From the NCBI GenBank assembly GCA_016935615.1, contig JAFGQO010000117.1, positions 1 to 52,362 of the forward strand: a DNA stretch of 52,362 bases. The letters are read 5' to 3'. The notes under the pieces were generated by a model. That model saw only the letters and a program-made list of their open reading frames with translations. It had not been told where the DNA came from and did not search any database. The DNA is from Bacteroidales bacterium. Lineage in GTDB: Bacteria > Bacteroidota > Bacteroidia > Bacteroidales > UBA10428. This document shows, piece by piece, positions 8,251 through 17,709 of this stretch (position 1 is the stretch's first letter; each line of letters starts with the position of its first letter). A program made the position numbers and the translations under genes.

Positions 8251-11200
8251 CTAGAAATTCACATTTAAACCCACCGTATAAAGCCGGGCCAGTGGCCAGT
8301 CAAGATCTCCGCCACGTTCGGGGTCAAGACCTTTTTCCATCTTGCTGTACAATACTGCAGCGTTTTTAATACTGACATATATATTCAGTTTCGAAATGGG
8401 TGTTTTCTGCAGTAGTTTCTCCGGCAGATCGTATCCCAGGGAAATTTGCCTTAATTTTATGAACGAAGCATCACGATAACGCATGGTATATTCAAACGGT
8501 GCTTCTGTAATTGATGCATCCAGCCTGGGATTTTCACTTGAATTGTTCAAAGGTGTCCAGTACTCAAGATCTATAATATTGTTGTACATTCTCGGATCAA
8601 ATTCATATGCATCAGCATCAACCATATGACCCCATTTTGCATAAATACTTACGGATAATGAAATCCCTTTATAAGTAAATACATTATCGAATGTTCCTAT
8701 CCATTTGGGACGTTCACTTCCCAACACTGTTCTGTCAAGATCATTAATAGTATCGTTTCCGTCCAGATCTGCTACACGGATATCTCCCGGCATATAAGCA
8801 GCTCCATAGAGCGAATCGGTATCACCTATCTGACGAATGCCAATTTTCTGATAATCATAGAAAACATCTATGGGTTCACCGACAAACCATCCATTTGCAA
8901 TATCCTGGGTAACACCGGATGTGAGCTTTGTAATCTTTTCCGTGCTGGCAGCAAAGGTGATATTTGTTCTCCAGTTAAAGGAAGGTGTTGAAATATTGGT
9001 CGTTTGCAGTGAGAATTCAATTCCCTTGTTTTCTGTCTCTGCGGAATTGGCAATTATACTGTAGTAGCCGCTTGAAGGAACTACACGGTCATCCATCAGG
9101 ATATTTTTGGTTTTGTTTGTATACAGATCGAAATTGGCATAAATACGATTTTTGAATAACCCGAAGTCAATCCCGAAATTTACCTGGTCTGTCCGCTCCC
9201 ATGTCACGCTGCTGGCTGCAAGGTATGTAGGCCGCCTTGATTGGATGGGGATCTCGCTTCCCTGTTCTCCGAATTCCACATACATGATCCAGTTGTTCAA
9301 TCCTCCAAACGTACTGTACGGATCAATCGATGCATTTCCCGTGCTTCCGTAACTTAGCCTTATTTTCATATCGGTCAATACATCCCTTGTATTTTCCATA
9401 AATCCTTCCTCGCTGATCCTCCATGCTACACTTGCTGCCGGAAAATAGTCCCATTTGTTCTTTCTGCCCGAGGATAATGAAGATGCTCCGTCGAACCTTA
9501 CCGCTCCATTAAGAATGTACTTGTTGTTGTAGGTATAATTCAACCTGCCGAGAACCGAAACCAGCGATTTCTCTATCAGGCTGCTGGACATTTCATTATA
9601 ATCGCGATTGTTTGTTTCCATAAAATACCACAAACTGCGCTCGTCAGCCTGCTCCATTCCGGAAAACTCATAAGGTTCAAGACGATTGTACTGAACTTCG
9701 TGTACCCCGGTAAAAATTATATGGTGCAAACCATAGGTCTTATCAAATGTTAATATGTTGTTCCATGTATAACCACCATCCAGCCTGAATTCAACGCCGT
9801 TTTCCGTAATAGCTTCTCCAGGCGCTTTTTGAGGATACATCCAGCCGCGTCTTTTTGAAGTGTAGTCTACACCGATGGTAGAACGAAAAGTTAAACCCTC
9901 GAAAAATTTTACTGTGGCATATACATTCGAAAAAATACGTGTTTGCCTGTCTTCTTCCACATCGTCTACCGTAGCCAGCGGACTTTTCCGGGGATTTGGT
10001 GCAGCAGGCTGCCAGATGTAATTTCCTGCACTGTCATAAGGTTCTACCATCGGGGAAAGTCTGACTGAACTGGTAAACACACTATAGTTGGAAGAAGAAA
10101 CATCTGCTCCATCCAATACTTTGTGTACAATTTGAGTCATAGTACCCCCGCTCAACCATTCCGACACTTTCGCATCAAGATTGATTTGTACCGAATACCT
10201 TTTGAAATCGTTTTGAATGACTACACCTTTCTCATTGAAATATGAAAGTGATGCATTGTAGCGGATTTTATCAGATCCGCCGGTAAATCCAAAATGATGA
10301 TCCTGTTGGTATCCCCGGCGTGTAATGAGGTCCTGCCAGTCAGTCGAAACATCGTTCTCATATCCATAATATTCCGTTGATCCGAATACGGATATCGGAT
10401 CCGGATCTACATCCCAGTTATAAATATCCCTGTTTGCATTGATCTTGGCCTCTACATAATCGTCGCGGCTAAAGACAGGCACGTGTTGATAGGGATCAGA
10501 AATGCCAAAGTACCCGTTATAATAGGCTTGTGCTTCTCCGGCAGTTCCTTTTTTCGTGGTAATAAGAATGATCCCGTTTGCACCCCTGGAACCATAAATA
10601 GCTGTGGATGCTGCATCTTTCAGAATTTCTATTGATTCGATATCGTTCGGATTGATATCGACTTTCATTCCCATGGGTATGCCGTCGACAATAACCAGCG
10701 GGTCTGATTCTGCCTGTAAGGATCTCTTACCCCGAATGAACATGTCAACTCCGGAACCTGCCCTGCCGTCCGAAGGTGTTACATCCAGTCCGGGTACTTT
10801 CCCCTGAAGGGATTCAAGAACATTGTTTGTTTTTACTTCAAGCAATTCATCACCCTTTACAGATACAATTGATCCGGCAATGTCACTTTTCTTCATGGTA
10901 CCGTATCCGACAACAACAATTTCCTGAAGGCCTATAATATCTGTGATCATGATCAGGTCGATAACCGTTCTGTCACCAACCGATATCTCTTCGGTTAACA
11001 TACCTACCATAGAAAAAACCAGGATTGCGTCCCCTGAAGGAACTTCTATCTTATACAGTCCATCAACATCAGTGATGGTTCCTGTACCGGTTCCCTTGAC
11101 CAGGACATTCACCCCCGGCAATGGCATCTGATCAACATCTGAAGTTACTTTTCCTGATACTGTTATTTGTGAGAATGCATTTAATGCAGTCAGTAACAAT

Positions 11201-11265
11201 AAAGATAAGGTCCAGATGAATCGTTGCCTTTTAAACAAAAAATAATTAGTCATGATGTGATTCAT
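8251..11265 (-). CDS. SusC/RagA-family TonB-linked outer-membrane transporter
   Basis: The 1004-residue product has a signal peptide ending near LNAFSQ (about 33), a carboxypeptidase-regulatory-like beta-sandwich (SGKVTSDVDQMPLPGVNVLV to about 115), the SusC signature EIVVVGYGTMKKSDIAGSI, a plug domain (VDGIPM, TAIYGSRGANGIILITTKKG near 225) and a 22-strand barrel ending in an aromatic residue (VGLNVNF). It imports oligosaccharides with SusD using TonB energy. It has no N-terminal STN domain, so it is not itself an anti-sigma-linked signalling receptor, in keeping with control by the adjacent hybrid kinase. Substrate is inferred from the pectin enzymes that follow. Confidence 0.97.
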   Translation of the reverse strand: MNHIMTNYFLFKRQRFIWTLSLLLLTALNAFSQITVSGKVTSDVDQMPLPGVNVLVKGTGTGTITDVDGLYKIEVPSGDAILVFSMVGMLTEEISVGDRTVIDLIMITDIIGLQEIVVVGYGTMKKSDIAGSIVSVKGDELLEVKTNNVLESLQGKVPGLDVTPSDGRAGSGVDMFIRGKRSLQAESDPLVIVDGIPMGMKVDINPNDIESIEILKDAASTAIYGSRGANGIILITTKKGTAGEAQAYYNGYFGISDPYQHVPVFSRDDYVEAKINANRDIYNWDVDPDPISVFGSTEYYGYENDVSTDWQDLITRRGYQQDHHFGFTGGSDKIRYNASLSYFNEKGVVIQNDFKRYSVQINLDAKVSEWLSGGTMTQIVHKVLDGADVSSSNYSVFTSSVRLSPMVEPYDSAGNYIWQPAAPNPRKSPLATVDDVEEDRQTRIFSNVYATVKFFEGLTFRSTIGVDYTSKRRGWMYPQKAPGEAITENGVEFRLDGGYTWNNILTFDKTYGLHHIIFTGVHEVQYNRLEPYEFSGMEQADERSLWYFMETNNRDYNEMSSSLIEKSLVSVLGRLNYTYNNKYILNGAVRFDGASSLSSGRKNKWDYFPAASVAWRISEEGFMENTRDVLTDMKIRLSYGSTGNASIDPYSTFGGLNNWIMYVEFGEQGSEIPIQSRRPTYLAASSVTWERTDQVNFGIDFGLFKNRIYANFDLYTNKTKNILMDDRVVPSSGYYSIIANSAETENKGIEFSLQTTNISTPSFNWRTNITFAASTEKITKLTSGVTQDIANGWFVGEPIDVFYDYQKIGIRQIGDTDSLYGAAYMPGDIRVADLDGNDTINDLDRTVLGSERPKWIGTFDNVFTYKGISLSVSIYAKWGHMVDADAYEFDPRMYNNIIDLEYWTPLNNSSENPRLDASITEAPFEYTMRYRDASFIKLRQISLGYDLPEKLLQKTPISKLNIYVSIKNAAVLYSKMEKGLDPERGGDLDWPLARLYTVGLNVNF

Positions 11266-11281
11266 TTAAATAGGTTATTTA

Positions 11282-11386
11282 TTAGGTTGTTGTTTCAAAA
11301 AGAATAAAAAGGATTGCGATGAATAATATCACAGCGCCTATTATTAAATAGGACATTTTCTTAATCGATCTTTTTGCTTTTTCCAT
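11282..11386 (-). CDS. 34-residue single-pass membrane protein ahead of susC
   Basis: A short frame from ATG 11386 to TAA 11282 encodes 34 residues. A basic, amphipathic start (MEKAKRSIKKMSY) is followed by a hydrophobic stretch of about 17 residues rich in Ile, Leu and Phe (LIIGAVILFIAILFILF) and a short ETTT tail, the layout of a small inner-membrane protein. Its stop is 16 bases before the susC ATG, so it would be the first gene of the susCD transcript. I recognise no family. There is no Shine-Dalgarno sequence, which is normal in Bacteroidota. A chance frame cannot be excluded, but the charge and hydrophobicity pattern is better than expected by chance. It might assist or sense SusCD assembly; this is speculation. 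Confidence 0.5.
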   Translation of the reverse strand: MEKAKRSIKKMSYLIIGAVILFIAILFILFETTT

Positions 11387-11780
11387 TCGCTTCAATAGTT
11401 ACAGATACACTGTTAAATTTGCCATCGATGATACAGCATGAATCTGCATCATTGGCAATCTAAAAGTATTCTATAAGGCTTTTCGCCCGGGAGGGACAAA
11501 TCCCAAAATACAATGCCGATCATACCAAATGCAGGGGCAATTGTATCAAAATGCAAGGGTATACATACCAGGATTTAGAATTAAGCTATTGTTATTCAAT
11601 GTATTATAAAATCGCAGGCAAAATGAATAACATGGTATATATATTGGTACAATTAGTCACATAATACTAACCTTTTTGTGGTATAGTTGTATATATTGTC
11701 CTTTGTTAAGATGAATTGTACTTGATGATGCATATGAAAAATGATGCCGATCAGGTAAGATATTTTTTTCAAAAATACAA
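11387..11780. other. Regulatory region between the hybrid regulator and the susCD operon
   Basis: No gene is seen. Features noted on the minus strand: a two-copy direct repeat at 11525-11559 (listed separately); a weak -7-like box TACTTTTA at 11461-11468; and an imperfect stem at 11421-11456 (GCCA...TGGC with an ATGAT/ATCAT inner stem) that would fall in the 5' leader of the susCD transcript. Confidence 0.6.
11525..11559 (-). promoter_or_regulatory. Candidate operator of the hybrid two-component regulator (22-base direct repeat)
   Basis: On the minus strand CCCTTGCATTTTG (11559-11547) and CCCCTGCATTTGG (11537-11525) match at 11 of 13 bases and are exactly 22 bases apart, two turns of the helix. 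AraC-type DNA-binding domains of hybrid regulators bind such tandem sites as dimers. The position, about 140 bases before the first start codon, fits an activator site. Confidence 0.5.
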
Positions 11781-14700
11781 TCAGGCACCGATATGATTCT
11801 TTGTTGTGCTTCTTTCAGGTTTCTGGGTATGACCAACTTTAAGAAATTCCGAAGCACTCATACCGTATTTTTCCTTAAAGCATTTCCGGAAATAAGAGAT
11901 ATCATTAAATCCGGTCTTTAATGCAATTTCCGAAATAGTCAATTTATCCTGAACGATTAGTTGAGTCGCTCTTTTCAGACGTATATCCCTCACGAATTCT
12001 TTTGCTGACATATCTGTTAATGCTGCTATTTTCCTGTACAATTGAGTACGACTCACCCCTATTTGTTGAGATAAGGAGTCTACATCCAGTTCAATGTTGT
12101 CGATATTCTTTTCAATAACATTGATTACACGCTTAAGAAATTTCTCGTCGGGAGAAGACAACACGATTTCTTTTGGTTTCAGGACCATTTCTTTACTGTA
12201 TCGCTCCCGCAAAGCTTTTCTAATGTATAACATGTTATCCACCCTTGCTTTTAATAGTGATATATCAAATGGTTTTGTAATATAATCATCAGCTCCCGCA
12301 TCAATCCCTGCAATCTGATTCTCGTTTGAATGCAATGCAGTTAACAATACCACGGGAATATGAGATGTCCGTTCGTCTTTTTTTATTTTCCGGCAAAATT
12401 CTTTCCCATTCATTACCGGCATCATAATGTCAGCAACAATTATATCAGGTATTGTTTCCAGGGTTTTTTCCCAACCGTCTCTTCCGTTCCTTCCTTCAAT
12501 AACTGCGTATTCAGGTTCAAAATGATGTTTAATGAATAGTCGAATATCCGGATTATCGTCCACAATGAGTAAAACTCGTTTGTTGTTATTATCGTTTTTA
12601 TCAGGTACATCTTTTATGACCACTTCATTTTGCATTGAATACAAGAGATTTTGCTGTTCTTCGGTATTCTCCGGTTTTATCATGGTCGTCAATTCCTCTT
12701 CATATTCTATAAGCGGTATAAGTACTTTAAACCTGCTTCCTTTCCCTTCTTTGCTTTTTACCTGAATGAATCCATTATGGATCTTAATAAGTTCTTTGGT
12801 CAGTGACAATCCAATACCTGTTCCGCCTGATCTGTAAACCTCCCTTCTTCCTTTTACCTGTACAAACCGGTTAAAAATCTTGTTTATCTGGTTCGAGGGT
12901 ATACCTATACCGGTGTCGCGAACAATAATTTGCAGAAACTTACCATGCTTACTGTTTTTTTTATCCAGAACCGGAATAAAGGTGTTGTTTTCGTCTATCT
13001 CATCAACAAGAATGGTTGAGATCGATAATGATATTGTTCCTCCTTCTTCTGTATATTTAAAAGCATTGGACAGCAAATTATTGATGATTTTTTCAATCTT
13101 ATCCGGATCAAACAATGCCGGAATTTCATCCTGGACAGACTTGTAATTCAATTGAATTTTCCTTTCAGAGGCCATATCTTTAAAAGAATCATATATCTCT
13201 TTCATAAACCTGGAAATATTTCCTTTTTTTAATTCCAGCTTAATGTTTCCTGTTTCAAGTTTTCGATAATCAAGCAGTTGATTTACCAGCTTTTTCAGAT
13301 TCATTGCACTACGCTGAATGATTTCCAGATGCGAATGTCTTTCCTCATCGGTTAATTTGAATTTTAAAAGTTTGTCCAAAGGACCAAGAATCAAAGACAA
13401 GGGTGTACGAATTTCATGGGATATATTCATAAAAAACTGGTGTTTAAGTCGTTCCAACTCCTGGACTTTACGGGCACTTTCACGCTCAAACAGCAATTGG
13501 TTCTTCAGTTTTTCCCTGTTTGAAATAAACAGATAGACACAATAACCTAAAAACAATAAGACAAATAAAATAAGGATCCTGAACCATATGGTTTTCCAAA
13601 ACGGAGGCAGAATAGTAATTTGTAAACTGGTGCCTTCTGTGTTGAACACATTGTCATTGTTGGAACCAACCACATGTAAGGTATAATTCCCCGGATCGAG
13701 GTTTGTATACGTAGCTCTTCTTTGATTTCCGACCCTGTTCCAATCTTTGTCAAATCCTTCAAGTCTGTATTCGTACATATTTTTTTCACTATTGGCATAG
13801 TTTAGTGCCGCAAATTCAAAAGACAGCATATTCTGATCATATTCAAGTATAATCTGTTTTGTTTCACATATCAGATTTGAAAGGGTATTTTTCTTCCCGG
13901 ACTCGTTTACAATCGGTACAGGATTGTTAAATACTTTGAAATCGGTAAACACGATATTGGGAATGTATTTGTTTTCTCCCAACTGATTCAGAAATATAAA
14001 ATCAACCCCTTTGCCTCCTCCAAAAACAAGAGTCTGGTCATTTTCCATAAGAAAAGCACCATAATTGTATTGTGAATTCAATAAGCCATCTGAGTTAAAA
14101 TAGTTCTTAAAACTATTTGAATGAATATCATAACGCGAAATGCCATTCTTTGTACTGATCCACAAATAATTATCATTTTCATTTATGATCCCATATATTA
14201 TATTATTGCATAATCCTTCCCTGGTGGTATATACAACGGAAGAATTGTTCTCAATATCAAACCGGATCAAACCGTTGCCCAATGTCCCGATCCATATATT
14301 CTGATACTTATCATCACATATGGCCCTGGTTTTATATGGAAAGTCACGAATTTTTTCGTCGGTATCCACCATGGTAAGTTTTATATTTTCCGAATAGATC
14401 CATAACCTGCCCCTGGAATCCTCATATACCATAACCACCATCGATACGCCATATTTTTCTCCATAATGGGTAAATTTTCCTGAAACGGGATCATACAGAT
14501 CAAGTCCGTCGTCTGTCCCTAACCAAATCCTGTCTTTGCTGTCGCATAAAATAGTCCAAACAGCATTATCACTCAAACTTGTTGTATCCTCCGGATCATT
14601 CACTCGATATTCGAAAACACCTGTTTTCAAATTGTAAATATTCAGTCCTCCCAGATATGTGCCAATGTATAATGTATTCTTGTTGTCATAGCAAAATGCC

Positions 14701-15935
14701 TTAATGCAATTGTTGCTGAGACCATTGGCTGTAGTTATATAAGAGATATCCTTTTTTTTGTAATTGTAAATGTTTATTCCCCCGTTCTCTGTTCCAATCC
14801 ATATATCATCCAAACCGCCTTCCCAAAAAGCATAAATCTCACTGTTATTCAATCCTTTATTATTACCTCCGCCTATTGTCAAATTGCCAAAAGCCTGTTT
14901 GTCAAAATTCAAATGACTTATTCCGTCGCGTGTACCGACCCACAAATCCCCCTTTCTGTCAATAAATAACTCAAGAACCGAATTGTGTACAAGGCTATTT
15001 TCGTCCATATCATCATGTGCAAAATAGGTGACGGTGTAATCTTTTGAATTGAGACGAAATAAGCCTGCACGTGTACCAATCCAGAGGTTCCTATTCCTGT
15101 CCTGTACAATTGCTCTTACTGTATTCGACCTGTCGTTCACAGATTCAAGTGATACGTTCTGAAATCTGTTCAACTTCTTATCAAATTTTTTTAATCCTCC
15201 TAAGTAGGTCCCTGCCCATATCTGATTTTTTGCATCTTCATATATTTCCCAGACTTCACTTTCTCTTTCAAATGTTGTTTTTTCCGTAAGAAAACGTTGA
15301 AAAGTATTATCATTTGTATTAAGACGGGTAATACCATTGTTCGTCCCGATCCACAAATATCCGGCATGATCGATATATAGTGTTCTGATAAAATTGTCTG
15401 AAAGACTTTCGGGATTATCCGGATCATGAAAGTAAGACTGCAATTTGCCGGTAACAGGATCGTATCTGTTCAGTCCATTCTCGGTACCTATCCAAAACAG
15501 GCCTTTGGCATCTTCTGCAATTGCCCATATTGAATTGTTGCACAGGTTTTTTGTTTTTCCTCTTTTACTAATGTGCTCCAAACCATAAACAGACCGGTCA
15601 TATTTGAATAGTCCGTGGTTTTCTGTTCCTATCCATATTCTTTGATTCCTGTCCTCGTATATCGTTCTGATCAGTGATTTATCAAGAATTTCACTTTCTT
15701 CAGAATCGATATGGAACTTATGAAATTCATATCCGTCAAAACGCAAAACTCCAAAACTGCTTCCTATCCAGATCCAACCCTGGGTATCCTGAAAAATACA
15801 GTGGATCTTATCATCCGAAAGCCCATCCTGGATCGTATAATTACTGAAAGACGAATTCCGGATCTGGGCGTTGGCTGGACAATTGAAAATAAGGAACACT
15901 ATTGTTCCGGTTAATATTGACAGGCTCCATTTCAT
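11781..15935 (-). CDS. Hybrid two-component system regulator (sensor, kinase, receiver and AraC domains in one protein)
   Basis: From ATG 15935 the product has 1384 residues with a signal peptide (MKWSLSILTGTIVFLIF...ANAQ); an upstream in-frame ATG at 15989 would bury it. The periplasmic part (to about 760) is a two-component-propeller double beta-propeller with repeated WIGT and DGL motifs, then a Y_Y_Y domain (YEYRLEGFDKDWN), one transmembrane helix (IWFRILILFVLLFLGYCVYL), a HisKA domain (FMNISHEIRTPLSLI), an ATPase domain (NLLSNAFKYTEEGG, DTGIGIP, GGTGIGLSL), a receiver (VDDNPDIRLF, phosphoacceptor in DIMMPVMNG) and an AraC helix-turn-helix. Such proteins bind a glycan fragment in the periplasm and activate the neighbouring locus. 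It lies directly upstream of susCD, so pectin oligomers are the inferred signal. All phosphotransfer residues are present. Confidence 0.96.
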   Translation of the reverse strand: MKWSLSILTGTIVFLIFNCPANAQIRNSSFSNYTIQDGLSDDKIHCIFQDTQGWIWIGSSFGVLRFDGYEFHKFHIDSEESEILDKSLIRTIYEDRNQRIWIGTENHGLFKYDRSVYGLEHISKRGKTKNLCNNSIWAIAEDAKGLFWIGTENGLNRYDPVTGKLQSYFHDPDNPESLSDNFIRTLYIDHAGYLWIGTNNGITRLNTNDNTFQRFLTEKTTFERESEVWEIYEDAKNQIWAGTYLGGLKKFDKKLNRFQNVSLESVNDRSNTVRAIVQDRNRNLWIGTRAGLFRLNSKDYTVTYFAHDDMDENSLVHNSVLELFIDRKGDLWVGTRDGISHLNFDKQAFGNLTIGGGNNKGLNNSEIYAFWEGGLDDIWIGTENGGINIYNYKKKDISYITTANGLSNNCIKAFCYDNKNTLYIGTYLGGLNIYNLKTGVFEYRVNDPEDTTSLSDNAVWTILCDSKDRIWLGTDDGLDLYDPVSGKFTHYGEKYGVSMVVMVYEDSRGRLWIYSENIKLTMVDTDEKIRDFPYKTRAICDDKYQNIWIGTLGNGLIRFDIENNSSVVYTTREGLCNNIIYGIINENDNYLWISTKNGISRYDIHSNSFKNYFNSDGLLNSQYNYGAFLMENDQTLVFGGGKGVDFIFLNQLGENKYIPNIVFTDFKVFNNPVPIVNESGKKNTLSNLICETKQIILEYDQNMLSFEFAALNYANSEKNMYEYRLEGFDKDWNRVGNQRRATYTNLDPGNYTLHVVGSNNDNVFNTEGTSLQITILPPFWKTIWFRILILFVLLFLGYCVYLFISNREKLKNQLLFERESARKVQELERLKHQFFMNISHEIRTPLSLILGPLDKLLKFKLTDEERHSHLEIIQRSAMNLKKLVNQLLDYRKLETGNIKLELKKGNISRFMKEIYDSFKDMASERKIQLNYKSVQDEIPALFDPDKIEKIINNLLSNAFKYTEEGGTISLSISTILVDEIDENNTFIPVLDKKNSKHGKFLQIIVRDTGIGIPSNQINKIFNRFVQVKGRREVYRSGGTGIGLSLTKELIKIHNGFIQVKSKEGKGSRFKVLIPLIEYEEELTTMIKPENTEEQQNLLYSMQNEVVIKDVPDKNDNNNKRVLLIVDDNPDIRLFIKHHFEPEYAVIEGRNGRDGWEKTLETIPDIIVADIMMPVMNGKEFCRKIKKDERTSHIPVVLLTALHSNENQIAGIDAGADDYITKPFDISLLKARVDNMLYIRKALRERYSKEMVLKPKEIVLSSPDEKFLKRVINVIEKNIDNIELDVDSLSQQIGVSRTQLYRKIAALTDMSAKEFVRDIRLKRATQLIVQDKLTISEIALKTGFNDISYFRKCFKEKYGMSASEFLKVGHTQKPERSTTKNHIGA

Positions 15936-16136
15936 GCCGGCATGGCAATAAACCTGTATGCATTTGCATACAAGCATATTCGAAAGCAAAATAAGAAAGT
16001 TTGCAAAGCGAACGGTAGGTCAAATCGACGTAATTTGGTATATATTCTATCAATAACCGGTGATCAGTTTAAGCACCTGAAATTGCAAATCCCGGAGGAA
16101 TGCAGGCATGTCACTTTTCTTTTCTGTAATTATCCG

Positions 16137-16144
16137 TATGTTTG
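16137..16144 (+). promoter_or_regulatory. Putative -7 box for the 16.2 kb membrane protein gene
   Basis: TATGTTTG matches TAnnTTTG fully and lies 33 bases before the ATG at 16178. The -33 region is only T-rich (CTTTTC), so support comes from the -7 box alone. Confidence 0.5.
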
Positions 16145-16177
16145 TTATAAATATAAACCGGTGAATACACGGAAAAA

Positions 16178-16696
16178 ATGAAGGATGTTACCAGGCATAT
16201 TATTGGTTACAGCATCGGCATACCGCTTTTTGCTTTTGTAATTCCTTTTGGATTGTACGAGGTATCAATGCATGATCCTTTAATGCTAACTGATCTGAAT
16301 AATCATTTTGTAATTCGTTCACTTATTGCGCTCCCTTTCCTGATTCCCGGCCTGATTTTTATGATCTGGTCGAATGTTGCACTGTTCAGGATCGGCAAAG
16401 GCGGACCAACAGACGGATTTAACATCGCAATAAGTCCGAGAACAAAAAAACTGGTCATTGCCGGTCCGTACAAATACTCCAGAAATCCGATGGTATTCGG
16501 CGCTTTCTGCATCTACTTTGCCATCGGTTTGTTTATGCTTTCTGTAACGTGTGTGCTGGTATTATTCGTTTTTTTATTTCTCTCGGTTTATTATTTAAAG
16601 CATACCGAGGAAAAGAGATTGTTGCGCGATTTTGGTGATGAGTACATACAATACAAAAGCCAGGTACCAATGATCTTTCCGGTCAGGAGAAAATAA
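16178..16696 (+). CDS. Isoprenylcysteine carboxyl methyltransferase-like (ICMT/PEMT) membrane protein
   Basis: The 172-residue product has four probable transmembrane segments and the ICMT/PEMT signature near its C-terminal half: GPYKYSRNPMVFGAF (about 93-107), then a hydrophobic pair of helices and HTEEKRLLRDFGDEYIQYKSQVPMIFP. In characterised relatives this region binds S-adenosylmethionine and methylates lipids or lipid-like substrates. Bacterial members are mostly unassigned and no substrate can be inferred. It is transcribed away from the pectin regulator and seems unrelated to it. Confidence 0.8.
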   Translation: MKDVTRHIIGYSIGIPLFAFVIPFGLYEVSMHDPLMLTDLNNHFVIRSLIALPFLIPGLIFMIWSNVALFRIGKGGPTDGFNIAISPRTKKLVIAGPYKYSRNPMVFGAFCIYFAIGLFMLSVTCVLVLFVFLFLSVYYLKHTEEKRLLRDFGDEYIQYKSQVPMIFPVRRK

Positions 16697-16799
16697 TTTA
16701 CCTGTTCTCCTCACTGGTTCATTTGCTATTAAGCCTTATTACAGAATCGTTTTAACGCAACTTTTTACAACGCATACTCATCATGTAATAAAAATTGCC

Positions 16800-17342
16800 A
16801 TGAATAAATACATACTACTCCCTTTTCTGCCTTTTCTTTTCTTTTGTTTTGCACTCTGTGCCTGCGAAAAAGATGAAATTTCAGATCCTTCCCGGCAAAT
16901 TGTATATTTTGCATACGAGTATATCAATTATGCATGGGGTTATCAGCATACAGGCTGGCTCATAGACAGCGCAGGAAATTTAAACGCATACAACCTGCCC
17001 GATGAATGGCAGCCAGGAAACGAAGAAGGTATTAGTTATAAAGACCTGAAATTCAATTTGTCTCAGACCGATTCGGTTATTGCAACCATCGATCCCGCTG
17101 TCCTGACTCTGAAGGTTCAGCTTATCGGGGAAGCCAAAGACGGAATAATAACACCCGCAATACATGCTGCCTGTGATGCCGGAACCTCGGCTTTGTATGC
17201 CTATTATTATGATGTTGAAAAACAATTGTATCGGATCGTTTTCCTTGCCCGGTCGGGAGACTTTGAAAGTCACAACACAAGCCCGGCAGCTGTTGAATTA
17301 ACAGAATGGTTAAAACAATTTGGTGTGTTCTGGTTAGATTGA
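16800..17342 (+). CDS. Hypothetical lipoprotein
   Basis: The 180-residue product has a lipoprotein signal (LPFLFFCFALCAC, Cys21) followed by a Lys/Asp/Glu-rich linker. The mature part contains YINYAWGYQHTGWLIDSAGNL and a second half with TPAIHAACDAGTSALYAYYYD, mixed alpha/beta in appearance. No known domain was recognised. The second half ends in a helix-like VELTEWLKQFG. It follows the ICMT-like gene by about 100 bases on the same strand and could be co-transcribed. Function unknown. Confidence 0.75.
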   Translation: MNKYILLPFLPFLFFCFALCACEKDEISDPSRQIVYFAYEYINYAWGYQHTGWLIDSAGNLNAYNLPDEWQPGNEEGISYKDLKFNLSQTDSVIATIDPAVLTLKVQLIGEAKDGIITPAIHAACDAGTSALYAYYYDVEKQLYRIVFLARSGDFESHNTSPAAVELTEWLKQFGVFWLD

Positions 17343-17709
17343 GTGTGTTCAATCACCAAAAACACAAAGATTAACCAATGGCAGAATCAATATTAAGAAT
17401 TTGCAGAAAGGACTATATATAACCAATATCCGTCTAAAAAATAAAAAAGTAATAAGAAAGAAGATAATTAAATAAAGACACCAAGTCTCTGTATGGTTTG
17501 TATTGTAGCTGACAAATTCTCTGCGTTCCGAAAAATGATTTTGCAGGGTAAATAGCTTTATAGCTTAATAGTATGAAAAAAAGAATGCCTGTTAAGACAG
17601 TCAGCCATAAATAAGAACATCAATCAGTAAAAATTAACTACAGGTAATTTGCCTTTGGAGAATAAGAATTAATATTGTAGAAATATTCTAATGATATAAA
17701 TTAAGTATT
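17343..17709. other. Intergenic, no gene seen
   Basis: AT-rich sequence with stop codons in all frames. At 17354-17369 CACCAAAAACACAAAG is a degenerate inverted version of the CTTTGTG/TTGGTG motif also seen at 27.8 and 36.8 kb. No clear TAnnTTTG box was found before the next gene. Confidence 0.5.
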
